A stretch of DNA of 64,000 nt from Oscillospiraceae bacterium (GCA_017436955.1 JAFSCD010000006.1:1-64000); one strand, 5' to 3'; counted from the first letter of the stretch, positions 25,589 through 35,140 are shown. Notes: a model not told the origin generated them from the letters alone. Numbers and translations are program-made.

Positions 25589-26920
25589 TTATTCCTCCTT
25601 GTCGCCCTTCTGGCGAATGGTAATACGGATCGGCGTACCCTTCAGACCGAACACTTCCCGGATCTGATTTTCCAGATACCGCTGGTAAGAGAAATGGAAC
25701 AGCCGGGCATCGTTGCAGAAAATAACGAAATGAGGCGGCCTGGTGCTGGCCTGGGTCATATAGTAGATTTTCAGCCGGCGACCCTTATCCGTAGGCGGCT
25801 GCACACGGGCGGTGGCATCCGCCAGCACGCTGTTCAGCGCGCCGGTGGTAATGCGGCTGGTATTCTGGGCGTGGACATCCTGGATCACCTGAAACAGCTT
25901 ATCCACGCGCTGACCCGTCAGCGCGGACAGAAACACCACCGGAGCGTAGAGCATATAGCTCAGACCGTTGCGCACGTCCGCTTCCTTGTCACGCATCGTG
26001 TTGGTCTGCTTGTCCTCCACCGCGTCCCACTTGTTTACCACGATGATGGCAGCCTTACCGGCTTCGTGGACAAGACCTGCGATCTTGGTATCCTGCTCGG
26101 TAACGCCGTCGTTGGCATCCACCAGGATCAGGCACACATCGGAGCGCTCAATGGCGTTGATGGTGCGCATATTGGAATACTTTTCGATCAGATCGTCCAC
26201 CTTGCTCTTGCGGCGCATACCTGCGGTATCGATAAAGCAATATTTGCCGGTCTCATTTTCAAAGAAGGAGTCGATGGCATCCCGGGTGGTGCCGGCCACG
26301 TCGGAAACGATGACCCGTTCCTCGCCCAGGATCTGATTCAGGAGGCTGGACTTGCCCACATTGGGCTTGCCCACGATAGCCACCTTGATGATCTCGTCCT
26401 CTTCTCCCTCATCTTCCTCATCGGGGATGTTCTCCAGCACCCAATCCAGCAGGTCGCCGGTGCCGTGACCGTGGACAGCGGAGGTCTCAAACAGATCGCC
26501 GATTCCCAGGCTGTAAAATTCATACACATCCGGGTTCACCAGACCGATGGAGTCGCACTTGTTCACCGCCAGCGCCACGGGCTTGCGGGATTTGCGCAGC
26601 ATAGTCGCCACATCCTGATCCGCGGCGGTCACGCCGGAGCGGACGTCCACCACCATAATGATGCAGTCTGCCAGCTCGATGCCGATCTCCGCCTGACGGC
26701 GCATAAACTTCAGCATATCATTTTCTGTACCCGGCTCAATACCGCCGGTATCCACCATAGAGAAGGTCCTTCCGCACCACTCACACTCGCCGTAGATCCG
26801 GTCGCGGGTGACGCCGGGGGTATCTTCCACAATGGAAGTCCGGTGTCCGGTCAGCTTATTAAACAGCATAGATTTGCCCACATTGGGTCTGCCAACAATG
26901 GCAACCAAAGGCTTTGCCAT
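25589..26920 (-). CDS. der: Ribosome assembly GTPase Der (EngA)
   Basis: Der has two GTPase domains and helps 50S assembly. The 443-residue protein shows both P-loops (VGRPNVGKSMLFNKL near residue 8 and VGKPNVGKSSLLNQI near 185), DTGG and DTAG switch II motifs, NKCD and NKWD base-recognition motifs, and a KH-like C-terminal domain. AAAGGAAGTG precedes ATG 26920. An acidic linker (EEDEGEEDE) separates the two domains. It is the first gene of der-plsY-gpsA. Confidence 0.97.
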   Translation of the reverse strand: MAKPLVAIVGRPNVGKSMLFNKLTGHRTSIVEDTPGVTRDRIYGECEWCGRTFSMVDTGGIEPGTENDMLKFMRRQAEIGIELADCIIMVVDVRSGVTAADQDVATMLRKSRKPVALAVNKCDSIGLVNPDVYEFYSLGIGDLFETSAVHGHGTGDLLDWVLENIPDEEDEGEEDEIIKVAIVGKPNVGKSSLLNQILGEERVIVSDVAGTTRDAIDSFFENETGKYCFIDTAGMRRKSKVDDLIEKYSNMRTINAIERSDVCLILVDANDGVTEQDTKIAGLVHEAGKAAIIVVNKWDAVEDKQTNTMRDKEADVRNGLSYMLYAPVVFLSALTGQRVDKLFQVIQDVHAQNTSRITTGALNSVLADATARVQPPTDKGRRLKIYYMTQASTRPPHFVIFCNDARLFHFSYQRYLENQIREVFGLKGTPIRITIRQKGDKEE

Positions 26921-26952
26921 ACGTTTCACTTCCTTTCCGTACATTTCCTTGT

Positions 26953-26981
26953 ATTATGCCACACTTGGCAAAGGAAATCAA
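26953..26981 (-). promoter_or_regulatory. Promoter of der-plsY-gpsA
   Basis: On the minus strand TTGATT, 17 bases, CATAAT, overlapping the last codon of mtnN. Confidence 0.5.
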
Positions 26982-27691
26982 TTCCTTTCCGTCTTTTCCT
27001 GCAACTTTTGTGCCAGCGCCATAGTCACCTGGGCGCACCGCTTTGCAGCAATGGCTTCAAAGGTGGGATAGTCCATTTCCGCGCTGTCATCTGCCTTATC
27101 AGAGATGGCACGCAGGATCACAAAAGGCACGCCGTTGCGGTATGCCGTATGGGCGATGGCCGCGCCCTCCATTTCCGTGCAGATGGCCTTCGTATCTGCA
27201 ATGATCTTTTCCTTTTTTTCCTTATTGCAAACAAACTGGTCGCCGCTGGCGATCCGTCCGATCCTGGTGTGACCGGGGTTTACGCCCTCTGCCGCGGCAA
27301 AGGCGGTCTGCACCATCATCTCATCGGCAGGAAACGCGGTGACGCCCATTCCCGGCACCTCACCGATGGCTCTGCCCCAGTAGGTGATGTCAAAATCGTG
27401 GTAGATGGCATCCCGGCTCACCACCAGATCGCCGATGTCCAGATCGGCACACAGCGAGCCTGCAATACCGGTATTCACCAGATGGGTCACGCCGTACACA
27501 TTACACAGGATCTGGGCGCACAGCGCCGCATTGACCTTGCCCACGCCGCACTGTACCACCACGGCGTCCACGCCGCAGAGCTGACCTTCAAAGCAGTCAG
27601 ACCAGGCGTGCTTTGCGGCAGTGACATTTGTCATATTTTCTTTCAGCAGCGCCACTTCCACATCCATAGCGCCGATAATTCCCAGCTTCAT
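26978..27691 (-). CDS. mtnN: 5'-methylthioadenosine/S-adenosylhomocysteine nucleosidase
   Basis: The 237-residue enzyme removes adenine from methylthioadenosine and S-adenosylhomocysteine. It has the family start MKLGIIGAMDVEV, the glycine-rich LVNTGIAGSL and the catalytic region TEMEGAAIAHTAY with RAISDKAD. It follows luxS by 12 bases in the same direction, so both steps that recycle S-adenosylhomocysteine are encoded together. Confidence 0.96.
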   Translation of the reverse strand: MKLGIIGAMDVEVALLKENMTNVTAAKHAWSDCFEGQLCGVDAVVVQCGVGKVNAALCAQILCNVYGVTHLVNTGIAGSLCADLDIGDLVVSRDAIYHDFDITYWGRAIGEVPGMGVTAFPADEMMVQTAFAAAEGVNPGHTRIGRIASGDQFVCNKEKKEKIIADTKAICTEMEGAAIAHTAYRNGVPFVILRAISDKADDSAEMDYPTFEAIAAKRCAQVTMALAQKLQEKTERN

Positions 27692-27703
27692 ATACTTTTC
27701 TCC

Positions 27704-28180
27704 TTATTCCGGGTATACCAGTCTGTCCGGCGTAATATTCTCCAAAAGCGCCGCATACTTTGCGCCCCAGAACTTTGCCATCGGCAGATTCATATCCAGA
27801 TAATTTCCGCAATCTTTCGCGCTGGCGCCGGGTACATCCCCTTCAAATGCCGCAATAAACCGGAAGCAATCTTTTACCAACGCAACGATATCCGCCGATT
27901 CATAGTCGCCGGAAAGCAGCAGATAAAAGCCGGTGCGGCAGCCCATAGGTCCGAAATACAGCACCTTATCCTGCCAATTCTTCTCGTTGCGCAGATAGGT
28001 GGCAGCCAGATGCTCGATGGTGTGCATCTCCGCGGTATTCATCACCGGCTCCTCATTGGGGCTGGTGAGCCGCAGATCAAAGGTGGTGACGGTCTCCACG
28101 CCCACCTTATCCTTCCGGGATACATACAGCCCCGGCTGCAGCTTGATATGGTCAATGGTAAAGCTCGTTATCTTTTCCAT
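27704..28180 (-). CDS. luxS: S-ribosylhomocysteine lyase LuxS
   Basis: LuxS splits S-ribosylhomocysteine into homocysteine and the autoinducer-2 precursor. The 158-residue protein has the metal-binding HTIEHLAATYLRN and the later GPMGCRTGFYLLLSGDY with the catalytic Cys. AAGGTG precedes ATG 28180; the frame extends further upstream without support. It is the first gene of luxS-mtnN, with a clear promoter. Confidence 0.97.
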   Translation of the reverse strand: MEKITSFTIDHIKLQPGLYVSRKDKVGVETVTTFDLRLTSPNEEPVMNTAEMHTIEHLAATYLRNEKNWQDKVLYFGPMGCRTGFYLLLSGDYESADIVALVKDCFRFIAAFEGDVPGASAKDCGNYLDMNLPMAKFWGAKYAALLENITPDRLVYPE

Positions 28181-28204
28181 AAAAGCACCTTCTTTCCTTT
28201 TTAT

Positions 28205-28233
28205 ATCATACCGCAAAACCGCCGCAAATGCAA
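28205..28233 (-). promoter_or_regulatory. Promoter of luxS-mtnN
   Basis: On the minus strand TTGCAT, 17 bases, TATGAT. Confidence 0.65.
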
Positions 28234-28374
28234 GAAAAATACGGCTCAACCAGCCGTTGTAAGCCCATCAACCGTCTGTTGAATGAAAATTTCCGCAAAT
28301 AAACGCATAATTGATAGCTTTTTTCAGAAATCTGTGTCACAATATAGCCATAGAAACCGCAAGGAGGTATTCCT

Positions 28375-29385
28375 ATGGAACAAACTTTAGGTCAGCGCAT
28401 TACATATCACCGCAAAAAGCTGGGTATGACCCAGGAGAAAATGGCAGAGCAGCTTGGTGTCACCGCGCAGGCGGTCAGTAAATGGGAAAACGATCAGTCC
28501 TGCCCCGACATCACCATGCTGCCCCGGCTAGCGGATCTGTTCGGCATCACCACCGACGCCCTGCTGGGACGCCCGCAGCCGGAAATCGTCCATCAGGCAG
28601 AGGTGGTGGACGAAACAGGCGATGATGACGGGCGCAAATTTGAATTGGAGTGGCATCCCGGCAAGCTGCAGGCTGTCATTTTTGCGGTCTGGGTGCTTTC
28701 GGTGGGCGGTCTGTGCATCGCCAATGTGATCGCGCAGTGGAACGTCAGCTTCTGGAGTATTCTGTGGCCGTCCTTTTTGCTGATGCTGGGCTGCTCCGGT
28801 TTTGCAAAGAATTTCAATTTCTTCAGCTGCGGCTGCACGCTGTTCGGCGCGTATTTTCTGGTGGCAAACCTGGGATTATGGCAGCTGGATATGGGCAAAG
28901 AGCTGATTTTCCCCATTATTATCGTACTGTTCGGTCTTTGCCTGCTGGCAGATGCGCTGCGTAAGCCGAAGAGACCCAGCTTCAAGGTCGCACACGGCAA
29001 GAATTCCTACGAGACCGCCGAAAATAAAATGACCAGCGAGTTTTCCGAGGACGGCGAAAATTTCACCTATTCCCTTTCCTTCGGCGAGGGTGAGCGCATC
29101 GTTACCCTGCCCCGGCTTTCCGGCGGCAGCATTGATTGCTCCTTCGGAACGCTGATCGTGGATCTGTCCGGCTGCGGCGAGATCGCAGACCGCTGCCATA
29201 TTGACGCCGACTGTTCCTTCGGTGAGGTCATACTAAAGGTCCCCGCCGAATATCGGGTAGAGCCCAACTCCGACACCGCTTTCGGTGACGTGAACATCAA
29301 CGGTCAGCCCGATGCCACGCCCAGGGGGATCATCCTGCTGGACGCCGATGTCAGCTTCGGTCATATCAGTATAAAATACATCTAA
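28375..29385 (+). CDS. Membrane-tethered XRE regulator with LiaF-like C-terminal domain
   Basis: The 336-residue protein joins three parts. Residues 7-61 are an XRE helix-turn-helix (YHRKKLGMTQEKMAEQLGVT, then AQAVSKWEND). Residues ~95-195 hold about four membrane helices (AVIFAVWVLSVGGLCIANVI, FWSILWPSFLLMLGC, a third near TLFGAYFLVANL, and FPIIIVLFGLCLLADAL). Residues ~225-336 form a beta-helix-like domain with repeats such as GSIDCSFGTLIVDLSGCGEI and CSFGEVILKVP, as in LiaF/cell-wall-antibiotic-response proteins. It could sense envelope stress and control genes directly from the membrane. Monocistronic with AAGGAGGT before the ATG. Confidence 0.85.
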   Translation: MEQTLGQRITYHRKKLGMTQEKMAEQLGVTAQAVSKWENDQSCPDITMLPRLADLFGITTDALLGRPQPEIVHQAEVVDETGDDDGRKFELEWHPGKLQAVIFAVWVLSVGGLCIANVIAQWNVSFWSILWPSFLLMLGCSGFAKNFNFFSCGCTLFGAYFLVANLGLWQLDMGKELIFPIIIVLFGLCLLADALRKPKRPSFKVAHGKNSYETAENKMTSEFSEDGENFTYSLSFGEGERIVTLPRLSGGSIDCSFGTLIVDLSGCGEIADRCHIDADCSFGEVILKVPAEYRVEPNSDTAFGDVNINGQPDATPRGIILLDADVSFGHISIKYI

Positions 29386-29388
29386 AGC

Positions 29389-29421
29389 AAAAAACGCAGG
29401 TGCATCGCACCTGCGTTTTTT
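29389..29421. terminator. Bidirectional terminator
   Basis: Perfect 14-bp arms AAAAAACGCAGGTG/CACCTGCGTTTTTT between convergent genes. Confidence 0.95.
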
Positions 29422-29423
29422 AA

Positions 29424-30464
29424 TTACAGTTCCAGCTTCAGATCATTTTCCCTGATCCAGCCGATCTTGCGCAGAATTTCGCAGAATGCCCAGCTAAGCA
29501 CAGCCGGCAGCACGAAGCAGATCAGCACCAGACCGACCCAATCCATAGCCGTAACCGTCTTGTCTGCCCAACCGGTGATAACGCCGATCTGACCTACAAA
29601 GCCGCAGGTGCCCATACCGGAGGATACCGGCGCGCCGTTCATCTCCAGCTTGAAGATGCAGGTGGCGATGGGACCCGTAATGGCAGCAGCCAGCGTAGGC
29701 GGGATCCAGATTCGGGGATTCTTGATAATATTGGGCATCTGCAGCATACTGGTGCCGATACCCTGCGCCACCAGACCGCCCCAGCGGTTTTCCTTGAAGC
29801 TCATCACCGCGAAGCCTACCATCTGTGCGCAGCAGCCGGCAACGGCAGCACCGCCTGCCAGACCCGTCAGACCCAACGCGGCACAGATCGCCGCGGAGCT
29901 GATGGGCAGCGTCAGCGCGATACCGATGATAACGGATACCAGAATACCCATTAGGAAGGGCTGCTGGTTTGTCGCCCACTTGACGGCGTCACCCACTGCC
30001 ATAGCCGCCTTGCCGATCGGCTCGGCGATCAGCACGGCAAGACCCACACCAACCAAAATGGTAACAATGGGTGTCACCAAAATGTCGATCTTGGTTTCCT
30101 TGGAGACCAGCTTGCCACACTCTGCAGCCACGATGGCGATCACCAGAACAGCCAGAGGACCGCCGGCACCGCCGATGGCATTGGCTGCGTAACCCACTGT
30201 CGCCAGAGAAAACAGCACCAGCGCCGGTGCCTTCAGCGCCAGACCGATGGCGATCGCCATAGCCGCACCACTCATAGCGGAAGCGTAATCGCCTACCTGT
30301 ACCAGGAAGTCCAGCTTTACCTGCTGACCCAGTGTCTTGAGGATGGTGCCAACCAGAAGGGAGCAGAACAAGCCCTGCGCCATTGCGCCGAGGGCATCGA
30401 TTCCGTAGCGCTTTGCGGAGAAAATTACATCCTTTTTCTTGAAAAATGCTTTGATTTTGCTCAT
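29424..30464 (-). CDS. PTS transporter subunit IIC (PTS_EIIC_2-type)
   Basis: The 346-residue protein has around nine membrane helices rich in Gly/Ala (GLFCSLLVGTIL, AAMAIAIGLALKAPALVLFS, VLVIAIVAAECGKL and others) and the conserved stretch ITGPIATCIFKLEMNGAPVS that marks the EIIC_2 group. No IIA or IIB domain is attached and none is encoded nearby, so it may depend on components elsewhere or have a non-PTS role; the substrate is unknown. AGGAGG precedes the ATG at 30464. Confidence 0.85.
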   Translation of the reverse strand: MSKIKAFFKKKDVIFSAKRYGIDALGAMAQGLFCSLLVGTILKTLGQQVKLDFLVQVGDYASAMSGAAMAIAIGLALKAPALVLFSLATVGYAANAIGGAGGPLAVLVIAIVAAECGKLVSKETKIDILVTPIVTILVGVGLAVLIAEPIGKAAMAVGDAVKWATNQQPFLMGILVSVIIGIALTLPISSAAICAALGLTGLAGGAAVAGCCAQMVGFAVMSFKENRWGGLVAQGIGTSMLQMPNIIKNPRIWIPPTLAAAITGPIATCIFKLEMNGAPVSSGMGTCGFVGQIGVITGWADKTVTAMDWVGLVLICFVLPAVLSWAFCEILRKIGWIRENDLKLEL

Positions 30465-30494
30465 AGATGTTGCCTCCTTTTAGAATTTGGCAAC

Positions 30495-30523
30495 ATTATA
30501 GCACCACATTTTTCCAATGTCAA
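30495..30523 (-). promoter_or_regulatory. Promoter of the IIC gene
   Basis: On the minus strand TTGACA, 17 bases, TATAAT (perfect consensus). Confidence 0.88.
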
Positions 30524-30539
30524 TAATTGCAAAAATAAG

Positions 30540-30571
30540 TCGGGCGCACGGTTTTCACAGTGCGCCCGAAA
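30540..30571 (-). terminator. Terminator of the YfhO-family gene
   Basis: TCGGGCGCAC/GTGCGCCCGA, followed on the minus strand by CTTATTTTTG. Confidence 0.85.
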
Positions 30572-30579
30572 GTGATGCC

Positions 30580-33423
30580 TTATTTCTTTTTTCTCTGTGC
30601 TTTTCTCTTGGCATTTGCCTTCTGGCGCTGCTTCAGGTCATAGGCGGCCTTCCACTTGTCCAGCGTGGGCTTATAATCGGGATAATGCACATAGGCTGCA
30701 ATACCCCAGAACGCCAGAGCGCAGACCGCGGTAACAATGACGCCTGCGGTAAACGCCGTATTCTTGTAACGGAAGGTGATCTGATGCTCACCCTGGGTCA
30801 GGTAGACACCGATCATCGCATCGCCCACAAGCCGGATCTCCGCTTCCTCGCCATCCACGTAAACGTGCCAGTTGCCGTTTTGGGGAATGGAGGTATACAT
30901 CAGACCGTCACGGTCGCAGTGGATGGTGCCTTCCACCTTGGTATCCTTAAACGAAGTCAGCTCCAGAGTGGACTGGCTCAAGATCTCGTAGCCCTGCTGG
31001 AACACATCGTCATCCAGCACGCCGACGCTGACGTACATCGTGCCGCTTTCATTGGGTCGGCACCATACGTCCACGCGGATCTCATCGCCAACCACCACAT
31101 CGGCAACCGCCAGAGTCTGGGGCAGACCCAGAGATTCTGCATACAGCTCCGTTCCGTTCTTCCAAACGGTGATCTGATTTCTTGCCGACAGATCCAGGTC
31201 AATGCAGGCAAAGCCGCTGGCAGTGGACTTGAAGTAATAGGACACCCAGGAGCCCTTCTCGCCCTGATCGTAAGCGACGTAGCCGTTGGCACCGGTCTGT
31301 GTCACGTTGGCAGACCATTCCTGCAGCGTCAGGCTGGAATCCGGCAGGATGCGCCAAACATCCTCATAAACGCCGGTAGCGGCACGGAACAGATCGTTCT
31401 GGAACAGGAAATGGTTGCCGGCTTCGTAGAAGCTGAAGTCTCCCAGGGTCTCCTCTGCCAGGAAGCCCAGAGGCAGATATGCCTGATTTTCCAGCAGATA
31501 CACATCGTCGTTGCGGTACTTGGTCTCAAAGTACCGGTTCTCCTCCACATCGCCGTCACGCTCGATCATATATTTCAGGTTCAGGAACAGATTGACAACG
31601 GGAGAGCTTTCCTCGTAGCAGTAGCGGTTATAGTTGTCCTGCGCCGCCTGACCCATATACTTCATAAAGTTGGTCACCTTTACATTGGCGGAGCTGGTAA
31701 AGGTGGTAATGCCGTTGTAGCCGTTCAGAGCGCCGTCATTCAGGCTTTGGCTGTGGGTGACCTCGGTGCGGTAGAACAGCTCGTCATCGTGCTTCATATA
31801 GTCGATGACGTTTTGCACCTTTTCATCGTTTTTGGGGTAGGTCGCGATATCGGTATAGGGGAACTTGGTGGTGAAATTCACCAAATTCATCGCGATCTCC
31901 AGCACCATCACTATGGCAAGACCCATACCGGCATAATGCCGTCTCTGTCTGCGCTCGGTAACGAACTCACGCAGCTCCCGGTTGCCCTTGGGCTTTTTCA
32001 TATCCAGCGCACCGTACAGCAGCATCAGCAGATACAGCACGATGAAGATGGAATTGTACACCAGGAACACCGGATCCTCCAGATTACCCAGCTCCAGGAA
32101 CAGATAGATGCTGGCGCCGCCGGCAAGCAGCACCTTCCAGGGTCTGAAGAAGCGCCACAGGGTAAACGCCCGGTACGCCATATACAGCAGCACGAAACTG
32201 TACAGGAAGCTGAAGCGGTAAGGGATCATATTGGTAAAGTGGAAGCCGTGCCAGATATAGTCCAGCTGCCGGAAAATGAAGCTGCAGATCAGGAAGATCA
32301 GCATACCTACGCTGCACAGCTTCTCCCGGAGCTTGACCTGCCGGGATGTCAGGAACAAGAATGCCAGCATCACGGTGCCCACGCCGCAGTACAGGTTGGG
32401 CAGACCCTCGGCCTTGACGATATCCAGCTCCAGACCGCCGGCCATATTGCCGGCCACCTGCTTGGCTGCACCCCAGACCAGCGGCCAGGACATATCCCAA
32501 GCCGTCGTCCACAGCTCGCCAAGATTGCCCTCTCCGGCTGCCTTGGCAGCCTCATAGGCTTCCCAGGCCTTTCGCGCGTCATAGGTGTCCCAATAGTCCG
32601 CAATATTCAGATTAAAATAATCCGGATAGGAATTGACGCTGGAGTAGGTATCCTGCAGAGCCGTAAATGCCGGCAGCGTCATATACGCCGTCATACCGAT
32701 CGCCAGCACCGTAAATACGCCGATCAGCACGAAATCCATACCCAGCCGCTTGATGCTCTTGCAGTTCGTCACCTGGTAGCAGATGAAGCACAGCAGCACG
32801 AAAATGCACACAAAGAAGCCGATATAATAGTTAATCGCTACGGCAAGGCACAGCGCCACGGTATACAGAATGAACTTTCTCTCCCGCAGCAGCTTGATCA
32901 TACCCAGAATGACCAGCGGCAGCAGAGCGAAGGTATCCAGCCACATAATATTCCAGTGGTAGTTCAGCGCCCAGGCGCACAGCGCATAGAAGCATCCGAA
33001 CAGCGGCAGGGACAGATCGTTTCTGCCGAAGGTCTTTTTCAGGAAAATGGCAAAGAACAGGGATGCCAGGCTCAGCTTCAGGGGCAGCAGCAGTTCAAAA
33101 TACGGCAGCACCCAGCCATCAGGCAGGAGCACGCTGATCAGATTCAGAGGCGAGCCCAGATAGTAGGCAATGAGACCCAGATAATCCAGACCCGTACCGA
33201 TGCTCCAGTTGTATACCAGGGAATTGCCGCCACGCAGAACATCCCGGAAATTCACGAAGAAGGGATAATACTGGTGCCACATATCCGAATACAGCATGGT
33301 CTTGGTCTCGCCAAAGGGGACATAGTCTCCTGCCCACAGCATCACCAAAAGACCGATCAGCGGCAGGAAAAAGGACCAAGCCAGGTAATTCCATTTTTTA
33401 TTTTTCAATTCCGGTAATTTCAT
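30580..33423 (-). CDS. YfhO-family polytopic membrane protein
   Basis: The 947-residue protein has about 13 membrane helices over its first ~520 residues, an extracytoplasmic region (~540-900) and a last membrane helix before a basic KRKAQRKKK tail. The N-terminal part (YSDMWHQYYPFFVNFRDVLR, ALNYHWNIMWLDTFALLPLV, IGFFVCIF) is typical of YfhO/GT-C-like proteins. In B. subtilis YfhO helps glycosylate lipoteichoic acid; transfer of that role here is inference. ATG 33423 follows AGAGGAATT. Monocistronic. Confidence 0.9.
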   Translation of the reverse strand: MKLPELKNKKWNYLAWSFFLPLIGLLVMLWAGDYVPFGETKTMLYSDMWHQYYPFFVNFRDVLRGGNSLVYNWSIGTGLDYLGLIAYYLGSPLNLISVLLPDGWVLPYFELLLPLKLSLASLFFAIFLKKTFGRNDLSLPLFGCFYALCAWALNYHWNIMWLDTFALLPLVILGMIKLLRERKFILYTVALCLAVAINYYIGFFVCIFVLLCFICYQVTNCKSIKRLGMDFVLIGVFTVLAIGMTAYMTLPAFTALQDTYSSVNSYPDYFNLNIADYWDTYDARKAWEAYEAAKAAGEGNLGELWTTAWDMSWPLVWGAAKQVAGNMAGGLELDIVKAEGLPNLYCGVGTVMLAFLFLTSRQVKLREKLCSVGMLIFLICSFIFRQLDYIWHGFHFTNMIPYRFSFLYSFVLLYMAYRAFTLWRFFRPWKVLLAGGASIYLFLELGNLEDPVFLVYNSIFIVLYLLMLLYGALDMKKPKGNRELREFVTERRQRRHYAGMGLAIVMVLEIAMNLVNFTTKFPYTDIATYPKNDEKVQNVIDYMKHDDELFYRTEVTHSQSLNDGALNGYNGITTFTSSANVKVTNFMKYMGQAAQDNYNRYCYEESSPVVNLFLNLKYMIERDGDVEENRYFETKYRNDDVYLLENQAYLPLGFLAEETLGDFSFYEAGNHFLFQNDLFRAATGVYEDVWRILPDSSLTLQEWSANVTQTGANGYVAYDQGEKGSWVSYYFKSTASGFACIDLDLSARNQITVWKNGTELYAESLGLPQTLAVADVVVGDEIRVDVWCRPNESGTMYVSVGVLDDDVFQQGYEILSQSTLELTSFKDTKVEGTIHCDRDGLMYTSIPQNGNWHVYVDGEEAEIRLVGDAMIGVYLTQGEHQITFRYKNTAFTAGVIVTAVCALAFWGIAAYVHYPDYKPTLDKWKAAYDLKQRQKANAKRKAQRKKK

Positions 33424-33459
33424 AGCAATTCCTCTGTGATAATATAGTATTTTCATTCT

Positions 33460-33487
33460 ATCATACCTTTTGTGTCAGGTAAAGCAA
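33460..33487 (-). promoter_or_regulatory. Promoter of the YfhO-family gene
   Basis: On the minus strand TTGCTT, 16 bases, TATGAT. Confidence 0.5.
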
Positions 33488-33503
33488 AAATCACAGATAT
33501 TCA

Positions 33504-33536
33504 TAAAAATTTTCCCTGCTGTGGAAACAGCAGGGA
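33504..33536 (-). terminator. Terminator of spoIVA
   Basis: TCCCTGCTGT/ACAGCAGGGA; on the minus strand it runs into AAAATTTTT. Confidence 0.8.
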
Positions 33537-33544
33537 ATGTGTAT

Positions 33545-35008
33545 TTACAAGATCAAACAGATAAGGCCTGTCGCGCCCTCGTTGACGATCCTGCTCAGGC
33601 TGCCCCGGAATTTTCCTCTGACATCCTCCGGCAGCCCCACCAGCTTGGCGGTGAGCCCTTCGCGGATCATTTCATATACGGATTTGCCGAAAATATTGCT
33701 CTCCCACAGCTTATCCGGATCCTCGCTGCTTAAGTACTCTATCAGATCCTGGGATTGCTGCTCGCCGCCCACCATAGGGCTGATCTCGGTGTCGATATCC
33801 ACCCGGATCATATGGATGGAAGGCGCACCGGCTTTCAGCTTCACACCGAAAGAGCCGTTTTTGCGCAGCATCTGGGGCTTTTCCAGGGTCATTTCCGCCG
33901 CCGTGGGCATCACCACGCCGTAGCCGGTGGCTTTTACCGCCGACAGCGCGTCGGAGATCTTATCGTACTCCTGCTTGATTTGGCTCAGCTGCGTCAGCTG
34001 CTCCATCAGCTGGGCATCATTTTCAATGGAAAGCCCGGTGCGGCTGCTGATGATCTCATAAAACAGCGCCTCCGGGAAGGTCAGCACGCAGCTCACCGTA
34101 CCGCTGCCGGCATCTACGCAGCGAACAGCGCAATCGCGCACCGGCTCCAATTCCCTTAATTGCCCCAGCGCCGTCTCTGCCTGCCCCAAAGTTTCGATCT
34201 GCTCCGCGATCTTCCGCAGCGCTTCGTACAGCACCGCCTTCACCGGATGCTCCGCCTCCAGCGCATCCATCCACCGGGGCAGATGGATCCGCAGCTCCTG
34301 CATTGGGAATGCATACAGCAGCGCCTGCAGGAGGTTCCCGATTCCCTCTTTATCCACCGCCTGACAATCCGCGATCACCGCATCCACGCCGTAGCGCTCC
34401 TTCAGCACCGACTTTACAGCCTCCGCCTCCGGGGAATGGGGAGCTTTTGAATTGATCACCACCAAAAAAGGCTTCTTCGTCGCCTGCATATCCCGGATCG
34501 CCCGACCCTCGGCCTCCAGATAGTCCTCCCGGGGGATATCAGTGACAGAGCCGTCGGTGGTGACCACCAGACCGATGGAGCAATGCTCCTCCATCACCTT
34601 CTGGGTGCCCAGCTCCGCCGCTTCCGTCATGGAGATCTCGTGGTCAAACCAGGGTGTGGTCACCATCCGGGGATTCCCGTCCTCCTCGGCGCCCACCGCA
34701 CCGGGGATCATATAGCCCACGGAGTCGATCATCCGGATCCGCAGCTTCGTTTTGCCATCCGGCGAGATCTCCACCGCCTCCTCCGGCACGAATTTCGGCT
34801 CCGAGGTCATGATCGTTCTGCCGGAGCCGCTTTGGGGCAGCTCATCCCGTGCCCGTTCCGCCCGGAAGGGCTCTTCGATGCAGGGGATCACCAATTCCTC
34901 CATGATCCGCTTGATCAGGGTGGATTTTCCTGTTCGCACGGGACCCACGACACCTACATAAATATTACCGCCGGTTCTGGCGGCCAGTCTTGCATACATG
35001 TTTTCCAT
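33545..35008 (-). CDS. spoIVA: Stage IV sporulation protein A
   Basis: SpoIVA is the ATPase that polymerizes on the forespore surface and forms the base of the spore coat. The 487-residue protein (usual length ~492) has Walker A GPVRTGKST at residues 22-30, the conserved IDSVGYMIPGA and TTPWFDHEISMTEAAELGT motifs, and the C-terminal end KLVGLPEDVRGKFRGSLSRI followed by VNEGATGLICLIL. GAGGAGG is six bases before ATG 35008. It shows that the organism makes endospores. Confidence 0.98.
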   Translation of the reverse strand: MENMYARLAARTGGNIYVGVVGPVRTGKSTLIKRIMEELVIPCIEEPFRAERARDELPQSGSGRTIMTSEPKFVPEEAVEISPDGKTKLRIRMIDSVGYMIPGAVGAEEDGNPRMVTTPWFDHEISMTEAAELGTQKVMEEHCSIGLVVTTDGSVTDIPREDYLEAEGRAIRDMQATKKPFLVVINSKAPHSPEAEAVKSVLKERYGVDAVIADCQAVDKEGIGNLLQALLYAFPMQELRIHLPRWMDALEAEHPVKAVLYEALRKIAEQIETLGQAETALGQLRELEPVRDCAVRCVDAGSGTVSCVLTFPEALFYEIISSRTGLSIENDAQLMEQLTQLSQIKQEYDKISDALSAVKATGYGVVMPTAAEMTLEKPQMLRKNGSFGVKLKAGAPSIHMIRVDIDTEISPMVGGEQQSQDLIEYLSSEDPDKLWESNIFGKSVYEMIREGLTAKLVGLPEDVRGKFRGSLSRIVNEGATGLICLIL

Positions 35009-35059
35009 AGCCAGCCTCCTCATCCGGCAGGAGGACAGCTCCTGCCATGGTCTACCTAA

Positions 35060-35086
35060 AGGTATGTCCCAACACGCAGAAATAGA
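35060..35086 (-). promoter_or_regulatory. Candidate sigma-E promoter of spoIVA
   Basis: On the minus strand CTATTT, 13 bases, CATACCTT loosely fits the mother-cell sigma-E pattern (ATATT, 13-14 bases, CATACA-T). No housekeeping promoter is evident. Low certainty. Confidence 0.35.
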
Positions 35087-35111
35087 ACTCCCCCGCCCCA
35101 CTATTTGCACA

Positions 35112-35140
35112 TTGACAGTATCGGCGCATTCGTGATAACA
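35112..35140 (+). promoter_or_regulatory. Promoter of tcdA
   Basis: TTGACA with ATAACA or TAACAT 17-18 bases downstream. Confidence 0.55.

Noticed and set aside
25295..28282. 995-codon open frame antisense to der, mtnN and luxS
   Set aside because: It has no ribosome site, crosses several real genes and promoters, and is His/Gln/Ile-rich in the way antisense frames of GC3-biased genes are.
30517..33417. 966-codon open frame antisense to the YfhO-family gene
   Set aside because: The same artefact of biased codon use; the opposite strand has clear membrane helices and a ribosome site.
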